Positions 1 to 8,879 of a DNA stretch of 45,207 nucleotides are shown in pieces. The translations under genes and the position numbers were made by a program. Source of the stretch: Bacillota bacterium (GTDB lineage Bacteria > Bacillota > Clostridia > Lachnospirales > Bianqueaceae); assembly GCA_017620135.1 (NCBI GenBank), contig JAFZQZ010000049.1:1-45207 (forward strand), given 5' to 3'. Numbering within the stretch: the stretch's first letter is position 1; every line of letters begins with the position of its first letter. The notes below the pieces were generated by a model. That model worked only from the letters and a program-made list of their open reading frames with translations, did not search any database and was not told the origin of the DNA.

Positions 1-1
1 C

Positions 2-559
2 AAGTGGTGGATGGATGAGATCCTCCGGGATAAAGATTACAACGCGGCACAGGCGGAGATCGGCGAGCTGGGAGAGAACCATGTGTTCTTCCAGCCCTAC
101 CTGATGGGCGAGCGTTCCCCGCACAACGATCCGAAGGTGCGCGCGATGTTTATCGGCATGAGCATGGATACCACCCGCGCCGATATGGTGCAGGCAGTCC
201 TGGAAGGCGTCATGTTCGGCCTTCGCGACAGCTTTGAGAATGCAAAAGCCATGGGCAACGATATCCGAAGCGCCAGCATCTGCGGCGGCGGCGCGAAGAG
301 TCCGCTGTGGAGAAAGATCGCCTCGAATATCCTGGGCATCCCGATCCATACAGTCGAGAGCGATGAAGGCCCGTCCCTGGGCGGCGCTATCCTGGCGGCT
401 GTCGGATGCGGCAAGTATGCTTCCCCGGAAGAAGCCTGTGCGGCGATCGTAAGGGAGAAGGCAGTCACTGAACCGGATCCGGTTCTCGTGGAGAAGTACA
501 ACGAGCGCTATGCCGAATTCCGTGCGCTCTATCCGATGACCAAAGGATTCTTTGCCTGA
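2..559 (+). CDS. xylB: Xylulokinase-type FGGY carbohydrate kinase, C-terminal part (truncated by window edge)
   Basis: The reading frame is open from base 2, so the start lies outside the window; about 185 C-terminal residues remain. They match the C-terminal actin-like domain of FGGY kinases: a YLMGERSPHNDP motif and a GGGAKSPLWRKI motif followed by GPSLGGAILAA, the ATP-binding end of the fold. Known members phosphorylate pentuloses such as D-xylulose with ATP in the cytosol. The motif set is closest to xylulokinase, but substrate cannot be fixed from the C-terminal half; a related ketose kinase is possible. The nearby transketolase halves and ribokinase fit a role in pentose use, although those genes are on the other strand. 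Confidence 0.82.
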   Translation, partial: KWWMDEILRDKDYNAAQAEIGELGENHVFFQPYLMGERSPHNDPKVRAMFIGMSMDTTRADMVQAVLEGVMFGLRDSFENAKAMGNDIRSASICGGGAKSPLWRKIASNILGIPIHTVESDEGPSLGGAILAAVGCGKYASPEEACAAIVREKAVTEPDPVLVEKYNERYAEFRALYPMTKGFFA

Positions 560-625
560 ACAGATGCCCATACACGGGCAGCCCACACATGGTCAGGCCA
601 GCCTGAGAAAGGAGGCGTCCATTTG

Positions 626-1102
626 ATGTTTCGTCCGATGCGCAGAGCCAAACAGCAGATTCCGGAAGAGGAATGCATCAAAATATTAAAAGAAGAACCC
701 CGCGGGGTGCTGTCTGTCCTGGGAGACGATGGCTATCCCTACGGAGTTCCGATCGATCATTATTACGATGAGAAGTCAGGCAAGATCTATTTCCATGGCG
801 CGAAGGAAGGACACAAGATCGACGCCATCCGCCGCTGCGATAAGGTTTGTCTTACGGTCATGAACCAGGGATATAAGATCCCCGGCGAATGGCCCTGGCA
901 TATTACCAGCGTGATCGTGTTCGGGCGGATCTGCGAAGTGACCGATCCAGACATTCTGAGGGAAAAACTTACCGCCCTTGGGGGGAAATATTATCCATCC
1001 AGAGCGGAAGCTGAAAGCGAAGCCTCCCGGGCGATAGGCCGAGTGGCTGTCCTGGAGATGACGATCGAGCACATGACCGGCAAAGCGGTCAAAGAATCGT
1101 GA
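626..1102 (+). CDS. Pyridoxamine 5'-phosphate oxidase family protein, NimA-like
   Basis: About 158 residues form one split-barrel flavin-binding domain. The N-terminal run EECIKILKEEPRGVLSVLGD followed by GYPYGVPIDHYY and IYFHGAKEGHKIDAI is typical of the 5-nitroimidazole reductase (NimA)-like branch of the PNPOx-like superfamily, which binds FMN or related cofactors. The physiological substrate is unknown. A GGAGG ribosome site at 611-615 serves either a TTG at 623 or the ATG at 626; I chose ATG. It sits 66 bp after the kinase gene on the same strand, and a copy of an intergenic repeat begins just downstream. Confidence 0.85.
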   Translation: MFRPMRRAKQQIPEEECIKILKEEPRGVLSVLGDDGYPYGVPIDHYYDEKSGKIYFHGAKEGHKIDAIRRCDKVCLTVMNQGYKIPGEWPWHITSVIVFGRICEVTDPDILREKLTALGGKYYPSRAEAESEASRAIGRVAVLEMTIEHMTGKAVKES

Positions 1103-1110
1103 AAGAAGAT

Positions 1111-1458
1111 AGATTTGGGCTTATTTTCAGTTTTTTTCTTATCCGCCCCATTCTCTTGGGGCGGATAGTGCATTTTTAATCCACACCACCCAGTACATTC
1201 TTGCATTTTTGGGCGGCGCATCAATTTGACGAACTATTTTTACCAAATTCTGGGCGAGGAGAACTGATCGACGGATATCTTTCCCAGAAATCTGAATGAA
1301 TGGAAGATTCGTCTGGGCGAAAAGCTTTCTTTACAGACTATCTTTTCTAATTCCTAGATAAGATAGCTCGTCAAGTTGGTATATGCCCCAGAAATCATAT
1401 GGTTTTCTGGGCGGCTGAACGATCAAAAAGGATAAACGCCCCAAAAGACTCATAGAAT
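1111..1458 (+). repeat. Long intergenic repeat, copy A
   Basis: This ~350-bp block fills the gap between convergent genes and is homologous over its full length to the reverse complement of 24819-25180. Two blocks compared by eye match at about 43 of 50 positions (from 1190) and about 56 of 64 (1309-1372). It starts near TTTGGGCTTATTTTCAG and ends near CCCCAAAAGACTCATAGAA. It contains a 9-bp hairpin ATCCGCCCC/GGGGCGGAT at 1141-1167 and an imperfect inverted pair GACGAACTATTTT (1228-1240) / AAGATAGCTCGTC (1360-1372). No credible ORF lies in it. It could be a non-autonomous mobile element or a structured RNA locus. Confidence 0.85.
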
Positions 1459-1475
1459 GACAGTTTCCCTTATTG

Positions 1476-2462
1476 TCAGGTGTCCAGAAGCAGACGTTCG
1501 ACCATGTCAAGGGTCGGCATGCCGCTCTGGGCACCTTTTTTTGTGCAGGAAAACGCCGCGGCCGCGTTCGCGAAGCGAAGGCTGTCGGTGAAAGGAAGGT
1601 CGCTCGCAAGAGCGTAAGCCAGCGCACCGTTGAAGGTGTCGCCGGCGCCGGTCGTATCGACCACTTCGACCGGGAACGAGGGGATCTGCCGGACCTGAAG
1701 GCTGCCTCCTGCTTGATCGTCCTCTGTACAGCAAAGAACGCCGCGGGAACCACAGGTGATAATCAGGCGGCCCTGGAACCGACGGACAAGGTCTTCGGCA
1801 GGTGTCACCTCGTCGGACAGGACGATTCTCGCTTCATGCTCGTTCGGCGTCAGATAGTCGACGAGCCGGATAAGATCCTCGCCGAGCGGGTAGGCCGGCG
1901 CCGGATTGAAGATGATGCAGCGTGGGCCGGAGGCGGCAGCGGCATCGCTCGCTGCACCGGCAGAAGAGGCGGTTTGCGCCGCTAAAGCTGCCTCTTCGGT
2001 CCGGACTTTTCGGATCAGATATTCGACCGTCTCATGCGGGATCTCCGCCACGATGAGAAGGATGTCGTTTTCCAGGATCCTGGCAAAGTGCCGGTCGATA
2101 TAATCTTTCGTTACGCAGGCATTGGCGCCGGGTACGACCGTGATCGCGTTGTCACCCTCAGCGACCGTGATCATGGCAAGGCCGGAAGGCGTCCCGGGCA
2201 GGATCTCGATCTCGTCCGTAACGATTCCTTCTGAAGCGATGTTCCGCACCATTCCCGGGCCGAAGGCGTCATTGCCCACACAGCCGAAGAAGGTAACTTT
2301 GGCGCCGAGCCGGGCAGCGGCCACGGCCTGGTTCGCGCCTTTGCCGCCGGGGAGATAGATAAGTGAAGAGGCCAGGATGGTTTCTCCTGGCCTCGGGATC
2401 CGCTCCGCCGAGGCGGACAGATCCATGTTGATACTGCCTATGACAGCGATCGTTTTCATCAT
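1476..2462 (-). CDS. rbsK: Ribokinase (PfkB family)
   Basis: This 328-residue PfkB-family sugar kinase phosphorylates ribose to ribose 5-phosphate in the cytosol. The N-terminal [12 protein letters not shown], the substrate-binding [16 protein letters not shown] segment and the C-terminal [17 protein letters not shown] anion-hole/catalytic-base motif are all present and typical of ribokinase. An Ala-rich stretch around residues 160-180 looks like a lineage-specific loop insertion and makes the protein slightly longer than the usual ~305. The start ATG overlaps the stop of the FAD dehydrogenase gene in an ATGA arrangement, so translation is probably coupled; a second ATG follows immediately. 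It is the last gene of its operon. Confidence 0.92.
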   Translation of the reverse strand: MMKTIAVIGSINMDLSASAERIPRPGETILASSLIYLPGGKGANQAVAAARLGAKVTFFGCVGNDAFGPGMVRNIASEGIVTDEIEILPGTPSGLAMITVAEGDNAITVVPGANACVTKDYIDRHFARILENDILLIVAEIPHETVEYLIRKVRTEEAALAAQTASSAGAASDAAAASGPRCIIFNPAPAYPLGEDLIRLVDYLTPNEHEARIVLSDEVTPAEDLVRRFQGRLIITCGSRGVLCCTEDDQAGGSLQVRQIPSFPVEVVDTTGAGDTFNGALAYALASDLPFTDSLRFANAAAAFSCTKKGAQSGMPTLDMVERLLLDT

Positions 2463-3862
2463 TCTTTTAACTTGAAAATTTTATCGGGGTTCAGCAGGTG
2501 CTTGGGATCGAAGGCGTCCTTGATACCGGCCATGAGGCGGATCGGACGTTCGCCCAGAAGTTCTGCCAGGTACGGCCGTTTGGCGTAGCCGATCCCGTGT
2601 TCACCGGAGACCTGTCCGCCGTATTCGCCGGCCAGTGCATACATTTTCTCAAAGCAGATGGCAAGCTTTTCTTTCCAAGTTTCTTCCGGCAGGCCGTCAC
2701 GGCAGATATAGACATGAAGGTTACCGTCACCGGCATGGCCGAAACTCGGGATGCGAATATTCTGTTCCTTTGCCAGCTGATGCGTGAACTTGATGAAATC
2801 GGCGATCCGCTTACGGGGCACAACGACATCACATTCATCCATCTCGTCCGTCGAGGACTTGATGGCTTCCAGGAAAGCGCCGCGGGCGGACCAGACGGGT
2901 TTCTTGCGTTCGTCGGTATCGACGAAGTAGGCGTCGATCGCGCCGTGCTCTATGACGAGCTTGCAGGCTTCGGAGTAGTTGTGCTCGACTTCCTCGGGCG
3001 TCTGACCGTCGTAGGTGAGCAGCAGGTAGGCTTCGTGCGCGGTATCCGGGAACTTCTTGGACAGGTAATCCTGCGCGTACAGGATAACGTCCTGGGACAT
3101 ATATTCGATCGCGGTGGGATTCGTTCCGGAGCGGACGAGGAACGGCACGGTGTCGAGCGCCTCGTCCATGGACGGGAACGGGATCAGCAGTGAGATCGAT
3201 TTCTTGGGCAGCGGTAGGAGCTTGAGCGTCGCCTGGGTGATGATGCCGAGGGTCCCCTCGGAGCCGATCATCAGGTTGAGCAGACTGTAGCCGGAGCTGT
3301 TTTTGACCACTTTGCCGCCCAGATGCACGACTTCGCCGTCCGCCAGGACAACGGTCAGCGCACGGACATAGTCGCGGGTGACGCCGTAGCGGACCGCGCG
3401 CATGCCGCCGGCGTTGGTGGAGATGTTGCCGCCGATCGTGGCCGTTTTCTCACCGGGATCCGGCGGATAGAGATAGCCGTGTTCCTCGGTGTAGGCAGCG
3501 AGTTCCATCAGCAGGACGCCGGGTTCCACCGTGACCGTCAGGTTATCCTCATCGAGCTCCAGGATATGGTTCATCTTGGAGGTGCACAGCAAGATGCCGC
3601 CGTGGACGGCGACCGCCGCGCCTACCAGACCGGTGCCGGCGCCTCGGGTCGTGACGGGGATATCGTGTTCGTAGGCGTAGCGCATGACCGCGCTCGCCTC
3701 TTCGGTGGACAGGACAAAGACCAGCACTTCCGGTTCGGCTTCCGTACCGGAAAGTTCATCATGATAGTAATCGGAAAGGATCTCGTCTCCGGTGAGGACC
3801 CGATCTTTCGGCAGGATCTGCCGGAGGGCGTCCAGATCTTCCTGTGTCAGTTTATGATACAT
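2459..3862 (-). CDS. FAD-linked lactate/glycolate dehydrogenase (LctD/GlcD family)
   Basis: The 467-residue protein has an N-terminal PCMH-type FAD-binding domain ([37 protein letters not shown]) and a C-terminal FAD-oxidase domain ending in [15 protein letters not shown] and LNPDKIFK. Family members oxidise D-lactate, glycolate or related 2-hydroxyacids. A GGAGG site lies 6 nt upstream of the ATG, and only 1 nt separates it from etfA. The order etfB-etfA-dehydrogenase matches the lctBCD electron-bifurcating lactate dehydrogenase of Acetobacterium, in which NAD-linked lactate oxidation is driven by ferredoxin oxidation. Lactate is therefore the favoured substrate, but glycolate or glycerate cannot be excluded given the pentose/hydroxypyruvate genes next door. 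Confidence 0.88.
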   Translation of the reverse strand: MYHKLTQEDLDALRQILPKDRVLTGDEILSDYYHDELSGTEAEPEVLVFVLSTEEASAVMRYAYEHDIPVTTRGAGTGLVGAAVAVHGGILLCTSKMNHILELDEDNLTVTVEPGVLLMELAAYTEEHGYLYPPDPGEKTATIGGNISTNAGGMRAVRYGVTRDYVRALTVVLADGEVVHLGGKVVKNSSGYSLLNLMIGSEGTLGIITQATLKLLPLPKKSISLLIPFPSMDEALDTVPFLVRSGTNPTAIEYMSQDVILYAQDYLSKKFPDTAHEAYLLLTYDGQTPEEVEHNYSEACKLVIEHGAIDAYFVDTDERKKPVWSARGAFLEAIKSSTDEMDECDVVVPRKRIADFIKFTHQLAKEQNIRIPSFGHAGDGNLHVYICRDGLPEETWKEKLAICFEKMYALAGEYGGQVSGEHGIGYAKRPYLAELLGERPIRLMAGIKDAFDPKHLLNPDKIFKLKE

Positions 3863-3863
3863 T

Positions 3864-5102
3864 TCAGGCCTCCTCCAGAGAATCTAATAGATGCATGAGC
3901 TCGTCCGCGACTTCATAGAGATCGCCGACGAGGCAGTAGTGCGCAATATCGAAGATCGGCGCGGCAGGATCGGTGTTGACGGCGATGATGCAGTCCGAAG
4001 TCTTCATTCCGGCGGCGAACTGGACCGCCCCGGAAATGCCAAGCGTGATGATCAGCTTGGGCTTGACTGTCTTGCCGGACAGGCCGATCTGATGCGAAAC
4101 GTCGAGCCAGCCGGTCTCCACGAGCGCGCGGCTGCAGGCCAGGTGGGCACCGAGCTTGTCTGCAAGAGCACGGGCCATCTGAAGGTCATCCGGGGATTTC
4201 AGTCCGCGGCCGACCGCCACGATGCGTTCTGCTTCGGAGATGTCCTTAATGGGCGGGAGCCCTTCGATATTCCTGACCCGGATCCGTTTGTCCTCCCAGG
4301 CGGGATCGACTTTCATGACCTTGATCTTCTCGGCAAGCTCCGCCTCGGAAAGGCCTTCGATGGATGACTTAGGCTGCGCTTGGAAGATCTTATAGCGCAC
4401 CGTCGCGAACTGCGGGCGGGTGTTCGTCGTGATGATCTGGGCCATGATGTTGCCGCCGAAGGCGGGACGGATCTGGACGAGATCGGTGTTTTCCTTCATT
4501 TCCAGGCTCGTGCAGTCCGCGGTAAGACCGGTCCGGAAGTGGGCGGCTACGCGCGGCGCCAGGCTGCGACCGATGTTGGTCGCGCCGACGAGTACGGAAG
4601 AGGGACGGACCTTCTCGATGAAATCCTCGAAGGCTTTCGCGAAAGTCGTGTTGGAGAAGAAGGTGAACATCGGGTCTTCGTAGGCGTAGACCTTATCCGC
4701 GCCGTACTCAAGCAGTTCCTTCGCGCATTTATCCGCGCCTTTCGGTGTGATCAGCAGGGCGTAGACTTCATGTCCGGTGACTTTGGCCAGTTCTTTGGCT
4801 TTGCCCAGAAGTTCGAATGAGACCGGATGGATCTTGACCGTACCTTCCGGACCGAGGGTCGCGTCCGCATAGACGGTGATGCCTTTCCAGGAACTCTTGT
4901 CCACTCCTTCCGGAGCTTTTTCTTCCACAAATTCGATGACGCCGGCCGGTCCTTTGCGCACACACATGCGGCAAAGCTTGCAGGCCGAGGAGATGTCCAG
5001 CTTCCCGTTTTCATAGGAGATCGCGGCGAAGGGACAGAGTCTGATGAGATCCGCCGCGTTTTCGGGCGTGACCTTTTCCTGATGGATTCTCAGTTCAGCC
5101 AT
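3864..5102 (-). CDS. etfA: Electron transfer flavoprotein alpha subunit with N-terminal ferredoxin-like domain
   Basis: The protein has 412 residues from the ATG at 5102, preceded by AAAGGAG; the frame extends upstream, but that part is non-conserved and overlaps etfB. Residues 1-65 form a small iron-sulfur domain with four cysteines (LCPFAAI and CKLCRMC), enough for one [4Fe-4S] cluster. The usual ETF alpha domain and the C-terminal FAD domain ([52 protein letters not shown]) follow. The extra cluster domain is characteristic of LctC-type Etf subunits of bifurcating lactate dehydrogenases. It should pair with EtfB encoded 16 nt upstream and pass electrons between the FAD dehydrogenase, NAD and ferredoxin. 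Confidence 0.92.
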   Translation of the reverse strand: MAELRIHQEKVTPENAADLIRLCPFAAISYENGKLDISSACKLCRMCVRKGPAGVIEFVEEKAPEGVDKSSWKGITVYADATLGPEGTVKIHPVSFELLGKAKELAKVTGHEVYALLITPKGADKCAKELLEYGADKVYAYEDPMFTFFSNTTFAKAFEDFIEKVRPSSVLVGATNIGRSLAPRVAAHFRTGLTADCTSLEMKENTDLVQIRPAFGGNIMAQIITTNTRPQFATVRYKIFQAQPKSSIEGLSEAELAEKIKVMKVDPAWEDKRIRVRNIEGLPPIKDISEAERIVAVGRGLKSPDDLQMARALADKLGAHLACSRALVETGWLDVSHQIGLSGKTVKPKLIITLGISGAVQFAAGMKTSDCIIAVNTDPAAPIFDIAHYCLVGDLYEVADELMHLLDSLEEA

Positions 5103-5118
5103 GGCAAACTCCTTTCGC

Positions 5119-5934
5119 CTACAGCAGTTTCCTGGTCTTGAGGCTTTCGACCAGGGTGCGGGTGCTTTCCCGCGGGTCGCCGGTAAGGAAACTGTGTTCT
5201 TCGTTTTTGTCCGGCGGGAAGATCCGTTCGACGGAAGTCGCGGATCCCTTGAGACCGTAATGGGTCGGATCGTGATCGATGAAATCATCCAGGGTCAGGA
5301 CCGTGATCAGCTCGTCCAGCTTCGGGTCGACCGCGCACTTGCGAAGGTAGGACGGCAGCCGCGGGGTGTTGATCTCGGCGTCGGTGCACAGTACGCAGGG
5401 CAGCTGGATGTCGGCAGTCAGGATATCCGTGCCGAGGAGCGAGACGATCTCAAGCGCGTCGTTTGTACCGTCTTTCAGCTTCAGGCTGCGCACGTTGCTG
5501 TACTGCGGGAGATCCAGGTATTCGGCCATCTCGGCGCCTACCTGGGCGGTGTCGCCGTCGGTGGTCTGCTTGCCGCATAGGACCAGGTCGACCTTCCGGT
5601 CTTCCGTCTCCAGCGAACGGATCGCGGAAGAAAGGGTGTAGGAAGTCGCGAGCACGTCCGCGCCGCCGAAGCGCCGGTCGGAGATCAGGATCCCTTCGTC
5701 CGCGCCCATGTAGATGGCCTCCGTCAGCACAGCCTTCGCCGCGTTCGGGCCCATCGTGATCACCTTGACGGAGCCTCCGACCTTCGCCCGCAGGCTGAGC
5801 GCCTCTTCCAGGGCAAACAGGTCGTAGGGATTCATCTTGCTCTCGATCCCGTCACGGATGAGAACGCCTGTCACAGGATCCACTTTCACATTGGAACTGG
5901 CAGGCACCTGTTTGATACATACAACGATATTCAT
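5119..5934 (-). CDS. etfB: Electron transfer flavoprotein beta subunit
   Basis: The 271-residue protein begins with the canonical MNIVVCIKQVPASSNVKVD. The AAGGAG site is only 3 nt from an upstream ATG at 5940 but 9 nt from the ATG at 5934, so 5934 is the likelier start. ETF beta motifs include MNPYDLFALEEALSLR and a nucleotide-binding DLVLCGKQTTDGDTAQVGAEMAEYLDLPQ region. In bifurcating Etfs this subunit carries FAD and the NAD site. It is the first gene of the etfB-etfA-dehydrogenase-ribokinase operon, with a plausible promoter at 5992-6020. Confidence 0.93.
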   Translation of the reverse strand: MNIVVCIKQVPASSNVKVDPVTGVLIRDGIESKMNPYDLFALEEALSLRAKVGGSVKVITMGPNAAKAVLTEAIYMGADEGILISDRRFGGADVLATSYTLSSAIRSLETEDRKVDLVLCGKQTTDGDTAQVGAEMAEYLDLPQYSNVRSLKLKDGTNDALEIVSLLGTDILTADIQLPCVLCTDAEINTPRLPSYLRKCAVDPKLDELITVLTLDDFIDHDPTHYGLKGSATSVERIFPPDKNEEHSFLTGDPRESTRTLVESLKTRKLL

Positions 5935-5991
5935 CAGCATTTTCTCCTTAGAGATTCTCCGTAGAGAAGAATAGACTTATACTTAGTTTTG

Positions 5992-6020
5992 ATGATAATA
6001 CAAATCCGGGGAAATAACAA
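5992..6020 (-). promoter_or_regulatory. Candidate sigma-A promoter of the etfBA operon
   Basis: On the minus strand TTGTTA (6020-6015) and TATCAT (5997-5992) are separated by 17 nt. This lies between the terminator of the upstream operon and etfB. The match to consensus is moderate. Confidence 0.5.
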
Positions 6021-6031
6021 GAGAAGAAACA

Positions 6032-6068
6032 AAAAGGTACGGAAGCATCCTTGCTTTCCGTACCTTTT
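6032..6068 (-). terminator. Rho-independent terminator after the glycerate dehydrogenase gene
   Basis: A 13-bp perfect stem, AAAAGGTACGGAA (6032-6044) with its complement (6056-6068), gives an A/T-flanked hairpin with a run of T on the minus strand. It lies 7 bp after the stop of the 6075-7037 gene and separates the transketolase and Etf operons. Confidence 0.85.
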
Positions 6069-6074
6069 CAGCTA

Positions 6075-7037
6075 TTATTTGTTTACGACATTGACCGGAT
6101 TGCCGGCGATGAACTGTTTCAGGTTGTCCACCGCGATATCCATCAGCCGCTGGCGGCTTTCCTTAGGCGCCCAGGAAATGTGCGGGGTGATGAAGCAGTT
6201 CTTCGCGCCAAGCAGCGGGTTGTCGCCCTTGATGGGCTCCGTGCTCACGACGTCCAGGCCGGCTGCGTAGACCTTTCCGGAGTTTAAAGCGTCGGCGAGG
6301 TCCTGTTCCACGATCAGCGGTCCGCGGGAGTTGTTCAGGATGATCACGCCGTCTTTCATTTTCGCGATGCTGTCCTTGTTGATCATGCCCTGGGTCTCCG
6401 GGAAGAGCGGGCAGTGCAGGCTGATCACGTCCGAGGTGGTCAGGACTTCATCCAGGGATACATAGTCGGCGATCGCTTTGCCGGCGTCAGACTGATAGTT
6501 GTCATAGGCGATGACTTTCATGCCGAGCGCTTTGGCGATCTTGCCGGTCACCTGGCCGATCCGGCCGAATCCGATGATGCTCATCGTTTTGCCGGCCAGC
6601 TCGATCAGCGGGTAATCCCAGAAGCAGAAATCCGGGTTGCTTTCCCAGCGGCCCTCGTGCACAGCCTGGCTGTGATGGCCCACATGGTGGCAGATCTCGA
6701 GCAGAAGAGCGATGGCAAACTGGCCCACGGCCGCGGTGCCGTAGGTGGGGATGTTGGTGACGGGAATGCCCTTGTCTTTCGCGGCGGCGACATCGACCAC
6801 GTTGTAACCGGTCGCGAGGACGCCGATGAATTTCAGGTTAGGCGCTTTCTCGATCACGGCACGGCTGAGCGGCGTTTTGTTGGTGTAGAGGTAATCGGCG
6901 TCGCCGATCCGCTTCAGGATCTCGGCCTCGTCAAAAGGCGTGCGGTCGTAAACGGTCAGCTCTCCGAGTGCTTCGAGCCCGGCCCAGGAAAGGTCGCCGG
7001 GGTTTTCGGTATATCCGTCCAGAATCACGATTTTCAT
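6075..7037 (-). CDS. D-2-hydroxyacid dehydrogenase, glycerate dehydrogenase/hydroxypyruvate reductase type
   Basis: The 320-residue NAD-dependent enzyme has a Rossmann GFGRIG at residues 156-161, the substrate-binding LATGYNVVDVAAAK near residue 74, the catalytic-Arg segment NNSRGPLIVEQDLA and the catalytic-His segment ITPHISWAP. The N terminus (ILDGYTENPGDLSWAGLEAL) is typical of glycerate dehydrogenases, which interconvert hydroxypyruvate and D-glycerate. GGAGG lies 6 nt before the ATG, and only 1 nt separates it from the upstream isomerase gene. As transketolase can use hydroxypyruvate as a ketol donor, the pairing with the transketolase halves in this operon may be functional rather than casual. 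Confidence 0.88.
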   Translation of the reverse strand: MKIVILDGYTENPGDLSWAGLEALGELTVYDRTPFDEAEILKRIGDADYLYTNKTPLSRAVIEKAPNLKFIGVLATGYNVVDVAAAKDKGIPVTNIPTYGTAAVGQFAIALLLEICHHVGHHSQAVHEGRWESNPDFCFWDYPLIELAGKTMSIIGFGRIGQVTGKIAKALGMKVIAYDNYQSDAGKAIADYVSLDEVLTTSDVISLHCPLFPETQGMINKDSIAKMKDGVIILNNSRGPLIVEQDLADALNSGKVYAAGLDVVSTEPIKGDNPLLGAKNCFITPHISWAPKESRQRLMDIAVDNLKQFIAGNPVNVVNK

Positions 7038-7038
7038 G

Positions 7039-7929
7039 TTAATCCTCCAGGAGCGCCCAGGCGCGGTTCAGGCAGCGTTTGGTGCCTGCCAGCACGATCT
7101 TCTCGTCCTCGCCGGGACGGAGCGTCACTTCCATGCTGAGCACATAGGGTTTCTCCGCGTTGAAGAATCCTTCGTTCTTCAGAACACGCAGGTAATCTAA
7201 AAGTTCCGGCACATCGTTCGCGCTTTCCGGATAACCGAAGCGCGGATGCAGATCGCCGTAACCGTCGCAGCCGGGTTTGACCACGGCATTGCCGAAGTGG
7301 AAATGGGTGATGTAGGGACGCAGGGTACGGATGACGAATTCGCTGGTCTCATAGGTGGTGGGGAAGTGGGACAGGTCCACCAGCAGGCCGAAGTTGTTGT
7401 GGGTAGTGCGCATGTCGGCAGCGAATTTCGCGGCATAGGGGGCGGGGCCGATCAGCGCGGCCTTGTCCATATCGAAATCGAAAACTTCCAGCTCCACGTT
7501 CATGCCTTTTTTGGCCGCGTAGTCACAGACGGCGCGGGTGGTCTTTAAAAGCTGGGCATAAGCTTCGTCTTTGGTCTCGGGAGCCCATTTGCCGGCCAGG
7601 AACGCGATGCCTTTGGCACCAAGATACTCGGCTTCGTCCACGGCTTCGATCAGCGTGGCTTCCGCCTTTTTACGGCCTTCCTCGTCAAGGTCGTTCGGGT
7701 TGAGTTTGGGACCGAGGAGTCTTGGCTGCGCACCGTAGCAGACCTTCAGGTGGCTCTGGTCAAGCAGCTTTTTGGCTTCCTCGTTCTTCGGACCATAGCC
7801 TTTCAGCTCAATGGCGTCGAAGTAGTCATCGCTGCAGATGGCTTTCAGGGAATCCATCGGGTCGCTTAAGGGATAGCTCATCCACTGTATGGTTCCTACC
7901 TGGAAATACTTATGAATGGATTCTTTCAT
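7039..7929 (-). CDS. Sugar phosphate isomerase/epimerase-like TIM-barrel protein
   Basis: The 296-residue protein resembles the xylose-isomerase-like TIM-barrel superfamily (AP endonuclease 2 fold). Barrel strands carrying possible metal ligands are visible: LEVFDFD around residue 145, DLSHFPTTYE near 185, HFHFGNAV near 211 and a late LSMEVT strand. Members include hydroxypyruvate isomerase, tagatose epimerases and inosose dehydratases, so substrate cannot be assigned. AAAGGAG lies 9 nt before the ATG. Its place between transketolase and hydroxypyruvate reductase genes makes isomerisation of hydroxypyruvate, tartronate semialdehyde or a ketose phosphate attractive guesses, but they are only guesses. 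Confidence 0.75.
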   Translation of the reverse strand: MKESIHKYFQVGTIQWMSYPLSDPMDSLKAICSDDYFDAIELKGYGPKNEEAKKLLDQSHLKVCYGAQPRLLGPKLNPNDLDEEGRKKAEATLIEAVDEAEYLGAKGIAFLAGKWAPETKDEAYAQLLKTTRAVCDYAAKKGMNVELEVFDFDMDKAALIGPAPYAAKFAADMRTTHNNFGLLVDLSHFPTTYETSEFVIRTLRPYITHFHFGNAVVKPGCDGYGDLHPRFGYPESANDVPELLDYLRVLKNEGFFNAEKPYVLSMEVTLRPGEDEKIVLAGTKRCLNRAWALLED

Positions 7930-7943
7930 CTTTGCGTCTCCTT

Positions 7944-8879
7944 TTAGAATGGTTGTATCAACATTTCAGCTTTCGCTGCAATCGTTTCACTGTCAAGTCC
8001 CGCTTTTTTCAGGATCTGTTCGTAATCTCCGGACTCGGAGAAGTCCTCGATCCCCATGCGGCATACTGGCACAGGACAGGTCTCGCTGAGGACTTCACAT
8101 ACGCTGCTGCCAAGTCCGCCGTCCTTATGATGTTCTTCCACGGTCAGGATGCGTCCGCATTTCTTCGCGCTTTCCAGCAGCAGCTTACGGTCGATGGGCC
8201 GGATGGTGTGGATGTCCGCCACACGGGCCTGTATGCCTTTTGCTTCCAGGATCTTCGCGGCATCGAGCGCTTTGTGGACCATGTAGCCGGTCGCCAGGAT
8301 AGCGATGTCGCTGCCTTCCCGAAGGACGATCCCCTTACCGATCTTAAAATCCATGTCCTGAGGATAGATCACCGGGACGGGAGCGCGGGAGAGGCGCAGA
8401 TAGACCGGGCCGTTCAGCTTTGTGGCAGCGAAGACGGCTTTCTCGGTCTCGACCGCGTCTGAGACGACGATCACGGTCATGCCCGGAAGGGACCTGACAC
8501 AGGCGATGTCTGTCAGAGAATGGTGGCTCGCGCCGTCGTAGGAATCGGACAGGCCACTGTACGCGCCGCAGAGTTTGACGTTCAGATGGTCGTAGGCGAT
8601 CAGACTGACGACCGGATCCAGCGCGCGGGTCGTAATAAATGTGGCAAAGGTGTTGACGAAGGGGATCATGCCGGAAAGGGCGAAGCCGGCTGACATGGCG
8701 GTCATATTCAGTTCGGCGATCCCTACATTGAAATAGCGCTCCGGGAAGGCCTTGCCAAAGACGATGCTCTTGGAGGAACTGCCGACGTCGGCGTCGAGGA
8801 CGACGACCTTCTCATTCTGTTCTCCCAGTTTTTTCAGCGCGGCGCCGAATGCGTCGCGGATCGCGATCTTCTCACTCAT
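7944..8879 (-). CDS. Transketolase, C-terminal (pyrimidine-binding and C) subunit
   Basis: The 311-residue protein starts at MSEKIAIRDAFGAAL; the frame extends upstream only as a shadow of the N-terminal subunit gene. It has the pyrimidine-binding domain with the conserved glutamate segment FNVGIAELNMTAMSAGFALSG, then GLSDSYDGASHHSLTDIA, and a transketolase C-terminal domain (GSDIAILATGYMVHKALDAA, TVEEHHKDGGLGSSVCEVL). With the N-terminal subunit it forms a split, thiamine-diphosphate-dependent transketolase that moves two-carbon ketol units between sugar phosphates. The two genes overlap by 8 bp. Split transketolases in catabolic operons sometimes act on unusual sugars such as apulose phosphate, so a non-pentose-phosphate role is possible. 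Confidence 0.9.
   Translation of the reverse strand: MSEKIAIRDAFGAALKKLGEQNEKVVVLDADVGSSSKSIVFGKAFPERYFNVGIAELNMTAMSAGFALSGMIPFVNTFATFITTRALDPVVSLIAYDHLNVKLCGAYSGLSDSYDGASHHSLTDIACVRSLPGMTVIVVSDAVETEKAVFAATKLNGPVYLRLSRAPVPVIYPQDMDFKIGKGIVLREGSDIAILATGYMVHKALDAAKILEAKGIQARVADIHTIRPIDRKLLLESAKKCGRILTVEEHHKDGGLGSSVCEVLSETCPVPVCRMGIEDFSESGDYEQILKKAGLDSETIAAKAEMLIQPF

Noticed and set aside
1141..1168. Stand-alone terminator for the NimA-like gene
   Set aside because: The hairpin ATCCGCCCC/GGGGCGGAT is part of the long repeat and is followed by AGTGCATTTTT rather than an immediate T run, so terminator function is uncertain.
5935..5940. Upstream ATG as the etfB start (MLMNIVV)
   Set aside because: It is only 3 nt from the AAGGAG site; the ATG at 5934 is correctly spaced and gives the canonical N terminus.
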